DNA of 64,000 nt from Comamonadaceae bacterium 2FH (GTDB taxonomy: Bacteria > Pseudomonadota > Gammaproteobacteria > Burkholderiales > Burkholderiaceae_C). Shown in pieces: positions 43,682 through 57,623 of this stretch (its first letter is position 1; every line of letters begins with the position of its first letter). The translations under genes were made by a program, and so were the position numbers. Below the pieces are notes generated by a model. The model was given only the letters and a program-made list of their open reading frames with translations, was not told where the DNA came from and did no database searches. Where the stretch lies: assembly GCA_005503335.1 (NCBI GenBank), contig SCMQ01000002.1:179061-243060 (forward strand). Direction: 5' to 3'.

Positions 43682-44772
43682 ATGTCCGGACCGGCCCACA
43701 ACTTGCATGGAGCTCGACCTGTGATCAATGTCCTGGTGATGGAGGCCTCCTCGGCGGCGCGCGATCTGCTCACCGCCATGCTGGAAGCCGATCCGCAGAT
43801 CCGGGTGGTTGGCGTTCTGCGCGAGGGCGAGGGGGCGCTCGAGGCGGTGCGTCGCCTGCACCCCCAGCTGATCCTGATGGGCACGCACCGGCTTGGCGGG
43901 ATTGCGGTGACGCGCCAGATCATGGAGGCAGCGCCCACGCCCATCGTCCTCGTCAGCGACCATCCGCGCGATGACGCGACCAGCTTCGACGCGATGGAAG
44001 CCGGTGCGCTGGCGGTGCTGCACCGGCCGCAGCCCCCAGGCCACCCCGAGCACGAGGCGCAGGCGCGCGAGCTGCTGCAGACGGTCAGGTTGATGGCCGA
44101 GGTGAAGGTGGTGCGCCGTTGGCCGCGCCCCCCCGGGAGCCCCCCGGCGGCGCGGCCGGCCGAGATCGGGCCGGTGGCCCTGCCGTCCCAGGCGCGCATC
44201 GTGGTCCTGGGCGCCTCGACCGGCGGGCCGCCGGTGTTGCAGACCATCCTCGCGGCCCTGCCAGCGGCCTTTCCGGCGCCGCTGGTGATCGTGCAGCACA
44301 TGGCGCCCGGTTTCAGTGCGGGCTTTGCCGAATGGCTGGCCCAGTCCTGCGCGCTGCCGGTGCATCTGGCGGCGCAGGGCGAGTTGCTGCGGCCCGGCCA
44401 CGTCTACCTGGCGCCCGACGGGCTGCAGATGAAGCTGGTGCATCCGGGGCTGGTCATGCTCAGCCACGATGCGCCGGAGCACGGACTGCGTCCCTCGGTG
44501 TCCTACCTGTTCCGCTCGGTCGCCGAGGTTTATGGCGCCGACGCGGTCGCGGGCCTGCTCACCGGCATGGGCCGCGATGGGGCACAGGAGCTGCGACTGC
44601 TCAGGGACAAGGGCGCGTTCACCCTGGCCCAGGACAAGCACAGCTCGGTGGTGCATGGCATGCCAGGCGCGGCGATACGGCTGGACGCAGCCCAGCTGGT
44701 GCTGCCACCGGAAAAAATCGCCGCGGTGCTGGCCAGCCTGGCCGGCCCGGGACACCCGCGTTGGAGGAAAGC

Positions 44773-44776
<4 letters not shown>
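43682..44776 (+). CDS. cheB: CheB methylesterase with degenerate receiver (WspF-like)
   Basis: A 364-residue CheB. The C-terminal esterase is intact: Ser in GASTGGPPV, His in VIVQHMAPGF, Asp in TGMGRDGAQE. The N-terminal receiver is not: the phospho-acceptor position reads ILMGTHRLGG with Gly67 in place of Asp, and the acidic pair is reduced (VMEASSAARD). It cannot be phosphorylated in the normal way. A GTG at 43721 with GGAG 8 bp upstream is a credible alternative start giving a 351-residue product. Its stop overlaps the next gene by 4 bp. Confidence 0.9.
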
Positions 44777-48348
<3,572 letters not shown>

Positions 48349-48377
48349 ACGCGTTCCGAGTAAACAAGGGAGGGAAC

Positions 48378-49580
48378 ATGAAAATTCTGATCATCGACGA
48401 CGAACCGTTCTCGCAGCGGCTGCTGACGCGCCAGCTGGCGCGCCTGGGCTTTACCGATGTGCAGTGCGAGACGCGTGCCCAGGACGCGCTGGCCTTGCTG
48501 GAATCCGGCCAGCTGCAGCCCGAGCTGATCCTGTGCGACCTGCAGATGCCCGAGATGGACGGCATCGAATGCTTGCGGAACCTGGCGCGCATCGGCTACC
48601 AGGGCGAGCTGGTGTTGATCAGCGGCGAGGACCTGCGCGTGCTGCAGACCGCGGAAAAACTGGCCCAGGTGCACCGGCTCGACGTGCTGGGCGCACTGCG
48701 CAAGCCCGTGACCAACAAGCAGCTGGGCATGCTGCTGGCGAGAAAGCGCCCGCATGTGGAGGTCGCGGCCGCAACCCCGGCCAAGACCTATGCGCCCGAG
48801 GCATTGCGCGATGCGATCCTGCAGGGGAGACTGGTCAACCACTACCAGCCCAAGGTCAACATCGCCACCGGCCATGTGACCGGCGTCGAGACCCTGGTGC
48901 GCTGGCAGCATCCCGAGGACGGTCTGGTCTATCCGGACCGCTTCATCGGCCTGGCCGAGGAGCACGGGCTGATCGACGCGCTGACGCGGGTCGTGCTGAG
49001 CGATGCCCTGCGGCAGGCGCGGCGCTGGCGCGACGCGGGCCTGGACCTGCACCTGGCGGTCAACGTTTCGATGGACAACCTGGCGGTGCTGGAGTTTCCG
49101 GACTTCGTCACACGCACGGCGCGCGCGGCGGGGGTGCCCTTGAGCGCCCTGGTGCTCGAAGTCACGGAAAGCCGGCTCATGAAGGACCCGCTGGCCTCGC
49201 TGGACATCCTCATTCGCCTGCGCCTCAAGCGCGTGGGCCTGTCGATCGACGATTTCGGCACCGGCCACTCCACGCTGGCCCAGCTGCGCGACATTCCCTT
49301 CGACGAGCTCAAGGTGGACCGCAGCTTCGTACAGGGCGCCAGCCGCAGCGCGGCGCTGCAGAGCATCTTGGAGGCCAGCCTGAACATGGCGCGGCAACTG
49401 GGCATCAAGACCGTGGCCGAGGGCGTGGAAGACCTGGACGACTGGAGTTTTCTGCGCCAGGTCGGCTGCGAGCAGGCCCAGGGCTACTTCATCGCGCGGT
49501 CCATGCCGGGCGGGGACGTGCAGGCCTGGGTCGCGGACTGGGAGCAGCGCCGCTGGCCCCAGCTGGGCAGCGGCGCCTGA
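48378..49580 (+). CDS. REC-EAL response regulator, c-di-GMP phosphodiesterase
   Basis: A 400-residue protein: receiver with Asp54 (LILCDLQMPEMDG), short linker, EAL domain from ~140. Catalytic set: Glu171 in GVETLVRW (EAL motif is ETL), Asn in AVNVSMDN, Glu in EVTESR, the Asp pair in SIDDFGTG, Lys in ELKVDRSF, Glu in AEGVED and Gln in QAQGYF; all metal and general-base positions are present, so hydrolysis of c-di-GMP is expected. It occupies the place of WspR (REC-GGDEF) at the end of the chemosensory operon. GGGAGGG precedes the ATG. Confidence 0.92.
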   Translation: MKILIIDDEPFSQRLLTRQLARLGFTDVQCETRAQDALALLESGQLQPELILCDLQMPEMDGIECLRNLARIGYQGELVLISGEDLRVLQTAEKLAQVHRLDVLGALRKPVTNKQLGMLLARKRPHVEVAAATPAKTYAPEALRDAILQGRLVNHYQPKVNIATGHVTGVETLVRWQHPEDGLVYPDRFIGLAEEHGLIDALTRVVLSDALRQARRWRDAGLDLHLAVNVSMDNLAVLEFPDFVTRTARAAGVPLSALVLEVTESRLMKDPLASLDILIRLRLKRVGLSIDDFGTGHSTLAQLRDIPFDELKVDRSFVQGASRSAALQSILEASLNMARQLGIKTVAEGVEDLDDWSFLRQVGCEQAQGYFIARSMPGGDVQAWVADWEQRRWPQLGSGA

Positions 49581-49623
49581 GGTGGCGCTCAGGCTGGCGG
49601 CAGTTCGCGCGGACGCCGCCTGC

Positions 49624-51162
49624 TCACACCCGGTACTGCTCCACCACCTGCTTCAGTTTCAGGCCCAGCTCATGCATTTCCTTGGCGGAGCCTTCGGTTT
49701 GCCGGGTGCTCATGGTGTTCTGCGCGCTGGCCTGCCCGATCTTCTGCATCGCCATGGCCACCTGGTCCATGCCGGCCAGCTGCTGTTGCGCCGAGGCCGC
49801 GATCTGCATCGCGGCCTGCGCCGATTCGCTGATGCTCTCGGCGAGCACGCCTATTGATTCGCCCACCTCGCCGGAGAGCTTCACCCCGGCCTCCACCGCC
49901 TTGCTTCCCTGCTCGGTGGCCATCACGGCCGCACTGGTCGCCTTCTGGATGTCGCCCAGAATGGAACGCACCTGCACCGTCGCCTGCTTGGACTGCGCAG
50001 CCAGGCTTCGCACTTCCTGGGCCACCACGGCAAATCCCATACCCTGTTCGCCAGCCTTGGCCGCCTCGATCGCCGCATTCACCGCCAGCAGGTTCGACTG
50101 CTCGGCCAGGTCGCTCACCGTGGTGATGATCTCGCCGATCGCCTGGCCCTGCTCCGACAGGCGCACGATGCGCTCGGCGATCGACTCCATTTGCTCCTGA
50201 ATACGCTGCATTGCCTCGATCGACTGCTCCACCGACTTCTTGCCGCTTTGCGATACTTTGGCCGTGTGCTGCGTGCTCTCGGAGACTTGGCGCGCCTTTT
50301 TCTCTGCGAGCTGGGCCGTCTGCTTGACCTCCTCGACCGTCACGGTGGTTTCGTTGATCGCGGCGGCCGTTTCGGCCGAGCTCGCGGCCACCTGGGTCGT
50401 CGAAATCAGAATCTCGCCCGTGGACGACACCAGAACCTGGGCGCCGCTGCTGATCTGGCGCGTGATCTCTCTCAGGCTTTGCAGCATCTGCCCAAGAACC
50501 TCCATCAGTACGCCGATTTCGTCGGCGCGTTCCTGTGCCGTCAGCTTGACCGTCAGGTCGCCGGCCATCACCTGGCGGGCAATGTCGGCGATGTCGCGGA
50601 TCGGATCGACGATCGTGGCATGCAGGCGCTTGGAAATCGGCAGCGTGAGCAGCAGCGAGCAGACCATCACCAGCAGCATGATGCCGCCGTAGCGCGCAAG
50701 GCGCGTCGCCAGCGGCTCGACGCTGATGCGCAGGTAGACGCTGCCCATCTGGCCCGTTCCGGCCCTGACGGGCCAGAATGCCCCCAGCTCATGGCCCTCG
50801 AATTGCAGGCCATCGGAGCGGGCCCGTGCCGGCAGCGGCGACGCTGGCGCGCCGGCTCGGGAATAGCTCGCGAACAGGGCGCCGTCCGCGCTGTACACGG
50901 CAGCCGCGTCGATTTCAGAGTTGGCCTTGAGTGCGTTCAGATACTCCTGCGCCGCCTTGGCATCGCTGAAGGTCAGCGATGCCACCACGCTGGCCGCGAG
51001 AATCTCGGCCTGCACCGAGATTTCCCGGGTCTTTTGTGTCTGGTACGCCAGGTTCTCGTAGACGATGACGATCGAACCGGCCAGCAGCAGGGCGATCGCG
51101 CTGGTGAGCGCGGTGAACAGCATCAGCTTCCCCCGGATGGGAAGATCCTTCAACCGTCTCAT
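49624..51162 (-). CDS. Methyl-accepting chemotaxis protein with CHASE8-like sensor
   Basis: A 512-residue receptor: TM1 ~13-36, periplasmic domain ~37-165 with the CHASE8 pattern ([34 protein letters not shown]), TM2 ~167-190, HAMP ~190-245, signalling hairpin with [22 protein letters not shown]8 is the periplasmic domain of YfiN-type diguanylate cyclases that YfiR inhibits. Its start overlaps the stop of a YfiR-family gene by 4 bp. It points toward the REC-EAL gene and shares the signalling-domain type of the two MCPs in that operon, so it probably joins the same array. Confidence 0.92.
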   Translation of the reverse strand: MRRLKDLPIRGKLMLFTALTSAIALLLAGSIVIVYENLAYQTQKTREISVQAEILAASVVASLTFSDAKAAQEYLNALKANSEIDAAAVYSADGALFASYSRAGAPASPLPARARSDGLQFEGHELGAFWPVRAGTGQMGSVYLRISVEPLATRLARYGGIMLLVMVCSLLLTLPISKRLHATIVDPIRDIADIARQVMAGDLTVKLTAQERADEIGVLMEVLGQMLQSLREITRQISSGAQVLVSSTGEILISTTQVAASSAETAAAINETTVTVEEVKQTAQLAEKKARQVSESTQHTAKVSQSGKKSVEQSIEAMQRIQEQMESIAERIVRLSEQGQAIGEIITTVSDLAEQSNLLAVNAAIEAAKAGEQGMGFAVVAQEVRSLAAQSKQATVQVRSILGDIQKATSAAVMATEQGSKAVEAGVKLSGEVGESIGVLAESISESAQAAMQIAASAQQQLAGMDQVAMAMQKIGQASAQNTMSTRQTEGSAKEMHELGLKLKQVVEQYRV

Positions 51163-51770
51163 TTGGCACCCCCCCGGGCTTGTCTGGGTTTGACGCTGAG
51201 GGCCAGGCTCAGCAGCTTGGAGCTGATGCCGAGATTGTTCTGTGCGGCGGCCTCGTCGTCGATCTCGAAGCGCATGCGGTTGTCCTTGAGCACGAAGTTG
51301 ATGATGCCCCTGCCGGCGCCGGACGCGGCGCGGCTGTCGGTCACCGTCAACACCCAGCTGCCTCGAAGCGCCGCAACGATCTGGCCAGACGGCTGAGCGT
51401 CGCTGTCCTGGATGTACAGGATATGGCAGCCAGCGTCGCGCCCCACCGTCTTGAGGCGCCGGACGTTCACTTCGCGTTCATTGACGCGCTGCTTGCCGGC
51501 CGTCGCGTCCAGTATCGGACCGATGGGCCCCTCTCCGACCACGCACAGATTCAGCGGACTGGCGGGCGAGGCAAAGGCAGCGCTCGGCCATTCGATGAAC
51601 AGGCCGAACTTGTAGAGGTAGGCCGCCTTGACGTCGTATTCGAGCAGTTCGGTCTCGGCTGCGCCCACCGATGCCGGCCACAGCACGAAACACAGGGCAA
51701 GCGTGATCGCCGCCCGGATGCGCGAGCGCAGAGGGCTGGTCGCGTGCAGCATGGCGTTCAGAAGTTCCAT
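51159..51770 (-). CDS. YfiR-family periplasmic protein (DUF4154)
   Basis: A 203-residue protein with an N-terminal signal sequence ([18 protein letters not shown]), then the YfiR start [50 protein letters not shown] and [16 protein letters not shown]. YfiR is a periplasmic redox-sensitive inhibitor of YfiN. Two cysteines in the mature part could form a disulfide. The ATG at 51770 overlaps the TonB gene by 13 bp; an ATG at 51752 is equally possible. Downstream partner is the CHASE8 MCP, not a cyclase. Confidence 0.9.
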   Translation of the reverse strand: MELLNAMLHATSPLRSRIRAAITLALCFVLWPASVGAAETELLEYDVKAAYLYKFGLFIEWPSAAFASPASPLNLCVVGEGPIGPILDATAGKQRVNEREVNVRRLKTVGRDAGCHILYIQDSDAQPSGQIVAALRGSWVLTVTDSRAASGAGRGIINFVLKDNRMRFEIDDEAAAQNNLGISSKLLSLALSVKPRQARGGAK

Positions 51771-53719
51771 AGCATCTTCACGCTGACGACGCGCCGCAGT
51801 TCGTTGGGGGTGGCTGTCGCCGAGCTCCGGTACTCCGGATGGGCCTTGTCCAGCAGGTTGGTGACCGCCAGAGACAGCTCGAGGTCCTTTTCGACCCGCC
51901 AGCCCAGCCGCGCATCGACGGCCACATAGCTGGGCACTCTGGGGTTGGGCAGTGCACCGATGGCGCGCAGCGCGACGTCGAGGTCCATATTGTGCGGCAG
52001 GCTCATGTTCGAGCGCAGCGACACCTGGTGCTCGGGATCGTTGCCGGCGAGCCGCGTGCCGCTGATGTCGGTGCTGTCGGCGGCCAGCCTCAGATGCTTC
52101 TTGAGATAGCTGAGCCCGGCGCTCAGGCGCCACCAGTCGTACACCCGGTGGCTCCCCCACATTTCCAGGCCATGGGTATGGCCCAGCATCTTGTTGCCGA
52201 ACACGAAGGGCCCGCCCTTCGGCGTGCCGCCGGGCAGCAGCTCAATGCTGCGCAAGCGGTCATAGTCGTTGTAGAAGGCGGACACCGAAAACGAGGTCGC
52301 GGCCGAGGGCTGTGCGCGGTAGCCGACTTCGTACGCGGTCAGCTTCTCCGATCTGAAATCCGGTCCGCCGGCGATCAGGAAGGGCGGGGTGGACGGGGAA
52401 AACAGGTCGCGGTCCAGGCGCGAAGGCGTGCGCACCGCGCGCGAGATCGCCGACCACAGCAGCGCCTGGTTGTCCAGTTTCCAGGCCAGTCGCGCATTGG
52501 GCTGGGCTTCGAGCCCGGTGTAGCTGTTGTGCTCGAGCTTGGCGCCCAGCGTCAGCTCCAGGCGCTCGCTGAGGGCAATGCTGTCCTGGATGAAGACGCT
52601 GGACAATTTCATGGTGAAGCGCTCCGGAAAGAACGCCAGCACCGCGGTGTTGGCGAACTGGTCGCGTGTCTGGCGGTGGCCAGCCCCCCAGACGATGTCG
52701 TGGTTGCTGCCCCAGCGGAAGCGATGCTGCAAGTCGATGTCGTAGGTATGGACCACCTCGCCGAAGGTGCCGGGGTGGACTCGCCTGGCGCGGTTGTAAT
52801 AGGCCTGGACCTGCAGGTTTCCCCTGTCCTGCAAGTCGCGGCTCCAGCGTCCGATCAGGTTGTGGCCGGAGAGGGTCTTGTCGTCGTTGACCCGCTGATC
52901 GATGGATCCGTCATAGGCGTCGCCCTGCAGCGTCAGCGCGTCGCCGCTGCTGGCCCAGTCCATGCGGAATCCGACCTGGCCCTTGTCCCATGCGTCCGGC
53001 ACCGGCGCGCCGCTGGCGCTGACCGTGTGGTCCCGCTGCAGGCGCTTGCCGTAGACGCGGTAGCTTCCGTCCTCGCCCAGCTTGCCGCCGTAGCGCATGC
53101 CCGCATCGCGGTCGGTCGGGCTCCCCGCGCTCAGGCTGACCAGCCCGCCCTGCGTGTCGCCCGACTTGCGCGTGAGGATGTTGATCACACCGTTGACCGC
53201 GTTCGCGCCCCACAGCGTGCCGCCGGCGCCGCTGACGACCTCGATGCGCTCGATGTCTTCGAGCAGCGTGTCCTGCATATCCCAGAACACGCCGGATTGG
53301 AGCGTGGAGTAGACGCTGCGTCCATCGATCAGCACCAGCAGCTTGTTGGAACTGCTGCCGTTGAAGCCGCGCGCCGTGATGGCGTAAGTGCTGGCATCCA
53401 CGCGTGCGACCTGCAGGTTCGGCGCCAGGCGCAGGATTTCCGGGAGGCTGTTGGCGCCGGAGCGGCGGATGTCTTCGCTGGTGATGACGTACACCGCCGC
53501 GGCGGCGGCGCTCAGCGGCTCGGGCCTTTTGGAGACCGAGGAGATCTCGATGTTGGCCAGCTCCTCGATCGACAGGCGCGACAGGTCTGCCGGCGCATTC
53601 GCTGCCGCCGCCGCGGACATCTCCAGCGCCATGCAGGCGGCGACGGCGAGACGGCCGGGCAGGGCGGCAGGACGGTCCTCCGGCCTTCTCCTGGCAGCGG
53701 GAAATACAGTACTTTTCAT
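51758..53719 (-). CDS. TonB-dependent outer-membrane receptor
   Basis: A 653-residue TonB receptor: signal peptide, a TonB-box-like region (ISSVSKRPEPL), plug domain (VYVITSEDIRRSGANSLPE; LLVLIDGRSVY; IEVVSGAGGTLWGANAVNGVINI), then a beta-barrel to the C-terminal Phe (VSVKMLWNF). Receptors of this kind are often encoded with YfiR-like proteins. First gene of a TonB-YfiR-MCP operon. It may deliver, or sense through the periplasm, a ligand for the other two; the ligand is unknown. Confidence 0.92.
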   Translation of the reverse strand: MKSTVFPAARRRPEDRPAALPGRLAVAACMALEMSAAAAANAPADLSRLSIEELANIEISSVSKRPEPLSAAAAAVYVITSEDIRRSGANSLPEILRLAPNLQVARVDASTYAITARGFNGSSSNKLLVLIDGRSVYSTLQSGVFWDMQDTLLEDIERIEVVSGAGGTLWGANAVNGVINILTRKSGDTQGGLVSLSAGSPTDRDAGMRYGGKLGEDGSYRVYGKRLQRDHTVSASGAPVPDAWDKGQVGFRMDWASSGDALTLQGDAYDGSIDQRVNDDKTLSGHNLIGRWSRDLQDRGNLQVQAYYNRARRVHPGTFGEVVHTYDIDLQHRFRWGSNHDIVWGAGHRQTRDQFANTAVLAFFPERFTMKLSSVFIQDSIALSERLELTLGAKLEHNSYTGLEAQPNARLAWKLDNQALLWSAISRAVRTPSRLDRDLFSPSTPPFLIAGGPDFRSEKLTAYEVGYRAQPSAATSFSVSAFYNDYDRLRSIELLPGGTPKGGPFVFGNKMLGHTHGLEMWGSHRVYDWWRLSAGLSYLKKHLRLAADSTDISGTRLAGNDPEHQVSLRSNMSLPHNMDLDVALRAIGALPNPRVPSYVAVDARLGWRVEKDLELSLAVTNLLDKAHPEYRSSATATPNELRRVVSVKMLWNF

Positions 53720-53831
53720 GGGGACCCCCCTTCACCTGTTCTTGGTTCGTTTCTTTTCGGTTCAGGCACCCAGCCGGGCCACCCCATGGCATGCCCGCCA
53801 TGCCCTGAGCGCTGGGCATGCGCACAAGTAT

Positions 53832-53864
53832 CCTTGCCGCTGGCCAATCAGGCAAGCGGCAAGG
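53832..53864 (-). terminator. Possible terminator after the YciA-like gene
   Basis: CCTTGCCGCT and AGCGGCAAGG form a perfect 10-bp stem with a 13-bp loop in the gap between the thioesterase stop and the TonB receptor start. The tract after it on the minus strand is only partly T-rich (ATACTTGTG). Confidence 0.45.
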
Positions 53865-53910
53865 CCCGTTTTCGGCGCCCGGTTCGTGGAGGGCGCGCAA
53901 CACCAGAGCC

Positions 53911-54366
53911 CTAGGCCGGCGGCAGCTCGCGCGGACGGCCCTGCTCGTCGATCGCCACGTAGGTCAGCATGGCCTCGGTGACCTTGATGTACTGGCCCTG
54001 GGTGCTGAAGCGCTCGGCGTAGACGCCGACCTTGACCGTCACCGAGCTGCGGCCCACGCGCACCAGGCGCGCGTAGAAGGACAGGATGTCGCCCACGCGC
54101 ACCGGCTGCTTGAAGATGAACTCGTTGACCGCCACGGTGGCGATGCGGCCCTTGGCGTAGCGCGCCGGGATCACTGCGCCGGCCTGGTCCACCTGGGCCA
54201 TGACCCAGCCGCCGAAGATGTCGCCGTTGGCGTTGCAGTCGGCCGGCATGGGAATCACCTTGAGCACCAGCTCCTCGTCCTCGGGCAGGTCCACCCTGGG
54301 GCCGCTCGCGGGCAGGGGGTTGGCGTGGATGGCGCCGTGGGCGGCGCGGCCGGATTCCTTGGACAT
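53911..54366 (-). CDS. YciA-like acyl-CoA thioesterase
   Basis: A 151-residue hotdog thioesterase: MPADCNANGDIFGGWVMAQVD contains the catalytic N-x-x-GD-I-FGGW pattern, and VNEFIFKQPVRVGDIL follows. YciA enzymes hydrolyse short- and medium-chain acyl-CoA. The ATG at 54366 was chosen; an extension to 54444 runs into the divergent ABC gene. It is divergent from that gene with ~40 bp between starts. Confidence 0.9.
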   Translation of the reverse strand: MSKESGRAAHGAIHANPLPASGPRVDLPEDEELVLKVIPMPADCNANGDIFGGWVMAQVDQAGAVIPARYAKGRIATVAVNEFIFKQPVRVGDILSFYARLVRVGRSSVTVKVGVYAERFSTQGQYIKVTEAMLTYVAIDEQGRPRELPPA

Positions 54367-54407
54367 GGGCACAATCTCGGAGTCTGTAGTCTTCAGGATT
54401 GTCACCC

Positions 54408-56336
54408 ATGCGCCGCTACGGCGATTCGTCCCCCCCTCCCGCACCTGCCTTGGCCGGCGCGCCGCGCTCCGACTGGCGCACCCTCGGCCGCCTGTTCCCC
54501 TACCTGTGGCGCTACAAGTGGCGCGTGCTCGCCGCCCTGGCCTTCATGGTCGGCGCCAAGCTCGCCAACGTGGGCGTGCCCATGCTGCTCAAGACCCTGG
54601 TCGACGCCATGGCCATCCGGCCCGGCGACCCGCAGGCCCTGCTGGTGGTGCCGGCCAGCCTGCTGCTGGCCTACGGGGGCTTGCGCCTGTGCACCTCGCT
54701 GTTCACCGAGCTGCGCGAGCTGGTGTTCGCCAAGGCCACCCAGGGCGCGGCGCGCAGCATCGCGCTGGCCACCTTCGAGCACCTGCATGCCCTGAGCCTG
54801 CGCTTTCACCTGGAGCGCCAGACCGGTGGCATGACGCGCGACATCGAGCGCGGCGTGCGAGGCATCGAGTCGCTGATCTCCTACTCGCTCTACAGCATCG
54901 TGCCCACGCTGATCGAGGTCACGCTGGTGCTGACCATCCTGGCGGTGAAGTTCGACGCCTGGTTCGCCTGGATCACCATCGCGGCCCTGGCCTGCTACAT
55001 CGCCTTCACCGTCACGGTGACCGAGTGGCGCACCCAGTTCCGCCGCCAGGCCAACGAGTTCGACTCGGCGGCCCACACCAAGGCCATAGACTCGCTGCTC
55101 AACTACGAGACCGTCAAGTACTTCAACAACGAGGCCTTCGAGGCCAGCCGCTACGACGAGAGCCTGGAGCGCCTGCGCCGCGCGCGCCTGAAGAGCCAGA
55201 CCACGCTGTCCCTGCTCAACACCGGCCAGCAGGTCATCATCGCCATCGGCCTGGTGGCCATGCTCTGGCGCGCCACCCAGGGCGTGGTCGACGGCCGCAT
55301 GACGCTGGGCGACCTGGTCATGGTCAACGCCTTCATGATCCAGCTCTACATCCCGCTGAACTTCCTGGGCGTGATCTACCGCGAGATCAAGCAGAGCCTG
55401 ACCGACCTGGACAAGATGTTCGTGCTGATGGAAAAGGAGCGCGAGGTCGCCGATGCGCCGGGCGCCCGGCCCCTGACCTTCCCGCTGCTGCCGGCGCCGC
55501 TGGGCCAGGGCCTGGGCCGGCCGGACGCCAGCGTGCGCTTCGAGCATGTGCACTTCGCCTACGAGGCCGCGCGCCCCATCCTGCACGACATCAGCTTCGA
55601 GATCCCGGCCGGCCGGACCGTGGCCGTGGTCGGACCCTCGGGCTCGGGCAAGTCCACGCTGGCGCGCCTGCTCTACCGCTTCTACGACGTGGGCATCCCC
55701 GGCGATCCCTCGGTGCCCGCGGGCCGCATCACCATCGCCGGCCAGGACATACGCAGTGTGACCCAGTCCAGCGTGCGCCAGGCGATCGGCATCGTGCCGC
55801 AGGACACCGTGCTGTTCAACGACAGCGTGGCCTACAACATCGCCTACGGCCGCCCCGGCGCCAGCCGCGCCGAGGTCGAGGCCGCGGCGCGCGCCGCACG
55901 CATCCACGACTTCATCGCCGCCACGCCCAAGGGCTACGAGACCACGGTGGGCGAGCGCGGCCTCAAGCTCTCGGGCGGCGAGAAGCAGCGCGTGGCGATC
56001 GCGCGCACTCTGCTCAAGAACCCGCCCATCCTGATCTTCGACGAGGCCACCTCGGCCCTGGACAGCGCCAACGAGCGCGCCATCCAGGCCGAACTCAAGA
56101 GCGCCGCACAGAACAAGACCACCCTGGTCATCGCCCACCGCCTGTCCACCGTGGTCGACGCGCACGAGATCCTGGTGCTGGACGCCGGCCGCATCGTCGA
56201 GCGCGGCACCCATGCCGAGCTGCTGGCGCGTGGCGGGCGCTACGCCCAGATGTGGGCCTTGCAGCAGCAGGCGGGGGAGCGCGGGGCGGACGAGGAGGAA
56301 GGCGGGGCATCGCGCGTGGGCGCGCTGTCGGCCTGA
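54408..56336 (+). CDS. ABC transporter, fused permease-ATPase (Atm1/ABCB7-like)
   Basis: A 642-residue half-transporter: six membrane segments (~30-330) with [11 protein letters not shown], a motif typical of Atm1/HMT1-type exporters, then the ATPase with Walker [10 protein letters not shown], signature LSGGEKQR and Walker [13 protein letters not shown]. Atm1-type proteins export glutathione conjugates or related thiols and metals; this role is inferred. The ATG at 54408 has CAGGA 9 bp upstream. A Pro-rich tail near residue 340 links the two domains. It is followed after 3 bp by the MFS gene. Confidence 0.9.
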   Translation: MRRYGDSSPPPAPALAGAPRSDWRTLGRLFPYLWRYKWRVLAALAFMVGAKLANVGVPMLLKTLVDAMAIRPGDPQALLVVPASLLLAYGGLRLCTSLFTELRELVFAKATQGAARSIALATFEHLHALSLRFHLERQTGGMTRDIERGVRGIESLISYSLYSIVPTLIEVTLVLTILAVKFDAWFAWITIAALACYIAFTVTVTEWRTQFRRQANEFDSAAHTKAIDSLLNYETVKYFNNEAFEASRYDESLERLRRARLKSQTTLSLLNTGQQVIIAIGLVAMLWRATQGVVDGRMTLGDLVMVNAFMIQLYIPLNFLGVIYREIKQSLTDLDKMFVLMEKEREVADAPGARPLTFPLLPAPLGQGLGRPDASVRFEHVHFAYEAARPILHDISFEIPAGRTVAVVGPSGSGKSTLARLLYRFYDVGIPGDPSVPAGRITIAGQDIRSVTQSSVRQAIGIVPQDTVLFNDSVAYNIAYGRPGASRAEVEAAARAARIHDFIAATPKGYETTVGERGLKLSGGEKQRVAIARTLLKNPPILIFDEATSALDSANERAIQAELKSAAQNKTTLVIAHRLSTVVDAHEILVLDAGRIVERGTHAELLARGGRYAQMWALQQQAGERGADEEEGGASRVGALSA

Positions 56337-56339
56337 GCC

Positions 56340-57623
56340 ATGCCGCCCCCTGAAACAATCCCGGGCCAGCGCCCCGCATCCTCCGGCCTGGCCTCGACCG
56401 AAGCGGACGCTGTCTCCACGCTCTCGCAGTTGCTGGGCCAGCGGCCGTTCATGCGCCTGTGGTTCGCGCGCCTGGCGGGCACGGCGGCCAACCAGATCCT
56501 GATGGTGGCCGTGGGCTGGCAGATGTACGAGCTCACGGGCAGCGCCTGGGACCTGGGGCTGATCGGCCTGTACCAGTTCGTGCCGGCGCTGCTGCTGGCC
56601 CTGCCGGCCGGCCAGGCGGTCGACCGCTGGCACCGCGGGCGCATCCTCGCCGCCTGCCTGGCCGTGCAGGCCGTGGTGGCGCTGGCGCTGCTGCAGGCGA
56701 GCAGCGCGCTGTGGGCCTCGCGCGAGCTGCTGCTGGGCGTGTCGCTGGTGCTGGGCGGCGTGCGCGCCTTCCAGATGTCGGCGCAGCAGGCGCTGACCCC
56801 GCTGCTCGTGCCGCCGGCCCTGCTGCAGCGGGCCATGGCCTTCAGCGCCTCGGCCATGCAGGCCGCCGTGATCGGCGGGCCGGCGCTGGGCGGGCTGATC
56901 TACGCGGCCGGCGCCGGCGCGGTCTACGCGAGCTGCGCCGTGCTGCTGGCGCTGGGCGTCATGCTGCTGCTCGGCCTGCGCTACGAGCACTCGCCGCCGC
57001 TGCCCGAGCCGGTGACGCTGGGCACGCTGCTGGCCGGGGTGCACTTCATACGCGAGCGCAAGGTGGTGCTGGGCGCGATCTCGCTGGACCTGTTCGCCGT
57101 GCTGCTGGGCGGGGCGACGGCGCTGCTGCCGATGTTCGCGCGCGACATCCTGCAGGTGGGGCCCGAGGGCCTGGGCCTGCTGCGCGCCGCCCCGGCCGTG
57201 GGCGCGCTGGCGACCTCGGTGGTGCTCAGCCGCTGGCCGCTGCGCCGGCGCGTGGGGCGCACCTTGCTTGGCGCGGTGGCGCTGTTCGGCCTGTGCATGG
57301 TGGTGTTCGGCCTGTCGACCAGCTTCTGGCTCTCGCTGCTGGCGCTGGCGGTCTCGGGCGCGGCCGACATGGTGAGCGTGGTGGTGCGCCAGACCATGGT
57401 GCAGCTGGAGACGCCCGACGCCATGCGCGGCCGGGTGGGCGCGGTCAACAGCCTGTTCATAGGCGCGAGCAACCAGCTGGGCGAATTCGAGTCCGGCGCC
57501 ACGGCGGCCCTGCTTGGGCCCGTGGGCTCGGTGGTCGTGGGCGGCCTGGGCACGGTGCTGGTGGCCCTGCTGTGGCGCCGCCTGTTCCCGTCCCTGGCCA
57601 GGCGCGACGGGCTCGGGGCCTAG
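56340..57623 (+). CDS. MFS exporter (EntS-like)
   Basis: A 427-residue major-facilitator protein with about 12 membrane segments and an N-terminal cytoplasmic stretch of ~40 residues. LPAGQAVDRWHRGRIL is the loop 2-3 motif, and TPDAMRGRVGAVNSLFIGASNQLGEFESG (core MRGRVGAVNSLFIGASNQLG) is characteristic of the EntS/MFS_3 group. It may share a transcript with the ABC gene. Its stop overlaps the stop of the convergent EF-G-like gene. Confidence 0.85.
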   Translation: MPPPETIPGQRPASSGLASTEADAVSTLSQLLGQRPFMRLWFARLAGTAANQILMVAVGWQMYELTGSAWDLGLIGLYQFVPALLLALPAGQAVDRWHRGRILAACLAVQAVVALALLQASSALWASRELLLGVSLVLGGVRAFQMSAQQALTPLLVPPALLQRAMAFSASAMQAAVIGGPALGGLIYAAGAGAVYASCAVLLALGVMLLLGLRYEHSPPLPEPVTLGTLLAGVHFIRERKVVLGAISLDLFAVLLGGATALLPMFARDILQVGPEGLGLLRAAPAVGALATSVVLSRWPLRRRVGRTLLGAVALFGLCMVVFGLSTSFWLSLLALAVSGAADMVSVVVRQTMVQLETPDAMRGRVGAVNSLFIGASNQLGEFESGATAALLGPVGSVVVGGLGTVLVALLWRRLFPSLARRDGLGA

